A stretch of DNA of 14,391 bases from positions 1 to 14,391 of the forward strand of contig JAUVTM010000023.1 of assembly GCA_030601545.1 (NCBI GenBank), read 5' to 3'. This document shows, piece after piece, positions 14,391 through 14,391 of the stretch; the stretch's first letter is position 1, and every line of letters begins with the position of its first letter. The position numbers were made by a program, and so were the translations under genes. Source of the DNA: Syntrophobacterales bacterium (lineage in GTDB: Bacteria; Desulfobacterota; Syntrophobacteria; BM002). Under the pieces are notes generated by a model. The model saw nothing but the letters and a program-made list of their open reading frames with translations. It had not been told where the DNA came from and did no database searches.

Positions 14391-14391
14391 G

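Overview
The window reads as a chromosomal housekeeping segment from a Gram-negative bacterium of roughly balanced GC. Gene content points to the deltaproteobacterial/Desulfobacterota side: UPF0280, a HIT hydrolase joined to a lapA-lapB pair, an AMIN amidase and prfB. That placement is an inference from gene content, not from a search. There are no phage, IS, CRISPR, tRNA or rRNA genes.

Layout. A DnaE-family polymerase III alpha subunit enters from the left edge already in progress (its PHP part lies outside) and ends at 2731. About 350 nt without a convincing gene follow. Next comes a UPF0280 protein (3080-3808, TTG start), then a heptad-repeat intergenic element and a good promoter (3930-3957) ahead of a three-gene operon: HIT hydrolase (4032-4532), lapA-like membrane protein (4519-4893, overlapping the HIT gene) and lapB-like TPR/rubredoxin-like protein (4925-6133). 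A 228-nt gap leads to mutS (6362-8968). A 321-nt AT-rich spacer with an inverted heptad-repeat element leads to an exported N-acetylmuramoyl-L-alanine amidase (9290-10996). An 11-unit tandem repeat separates it from an RNase II/Zam-type exoribonuclease (11090-13099). On the minus strand, convergent, is prfB (13203-14319), in two frames joined by a canonical CTTTGAC programmed +1 frameshift. Its start overlaps the stop of a frame that runs off the right edge.

Roles. DnaE and MutS serve DNA synthesis and mismatch repair. LapA/LapB in well-studied bacteria control lipopolysaccharide synthesis, and the amidase cuts peptidoglycan, so envelope genes sit between DNA-maintenance genes. The RNase and RF2 belong to RNA turnover and translation termination.

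The two observations I rate highest are: (1) the DnaE homologue keeps its three catalytic aspartates, beta-clamp motif, OB fold and C-terminal domain, but has lost many nearly invariant residues around the active site; (2) a family of degenerate heptanucleotide repeats with strict 7-nt (some 8-nt) period occupies four intergenic regions, often as inverted arms, and supplies stop codons or abuts a ribosome-binding site.
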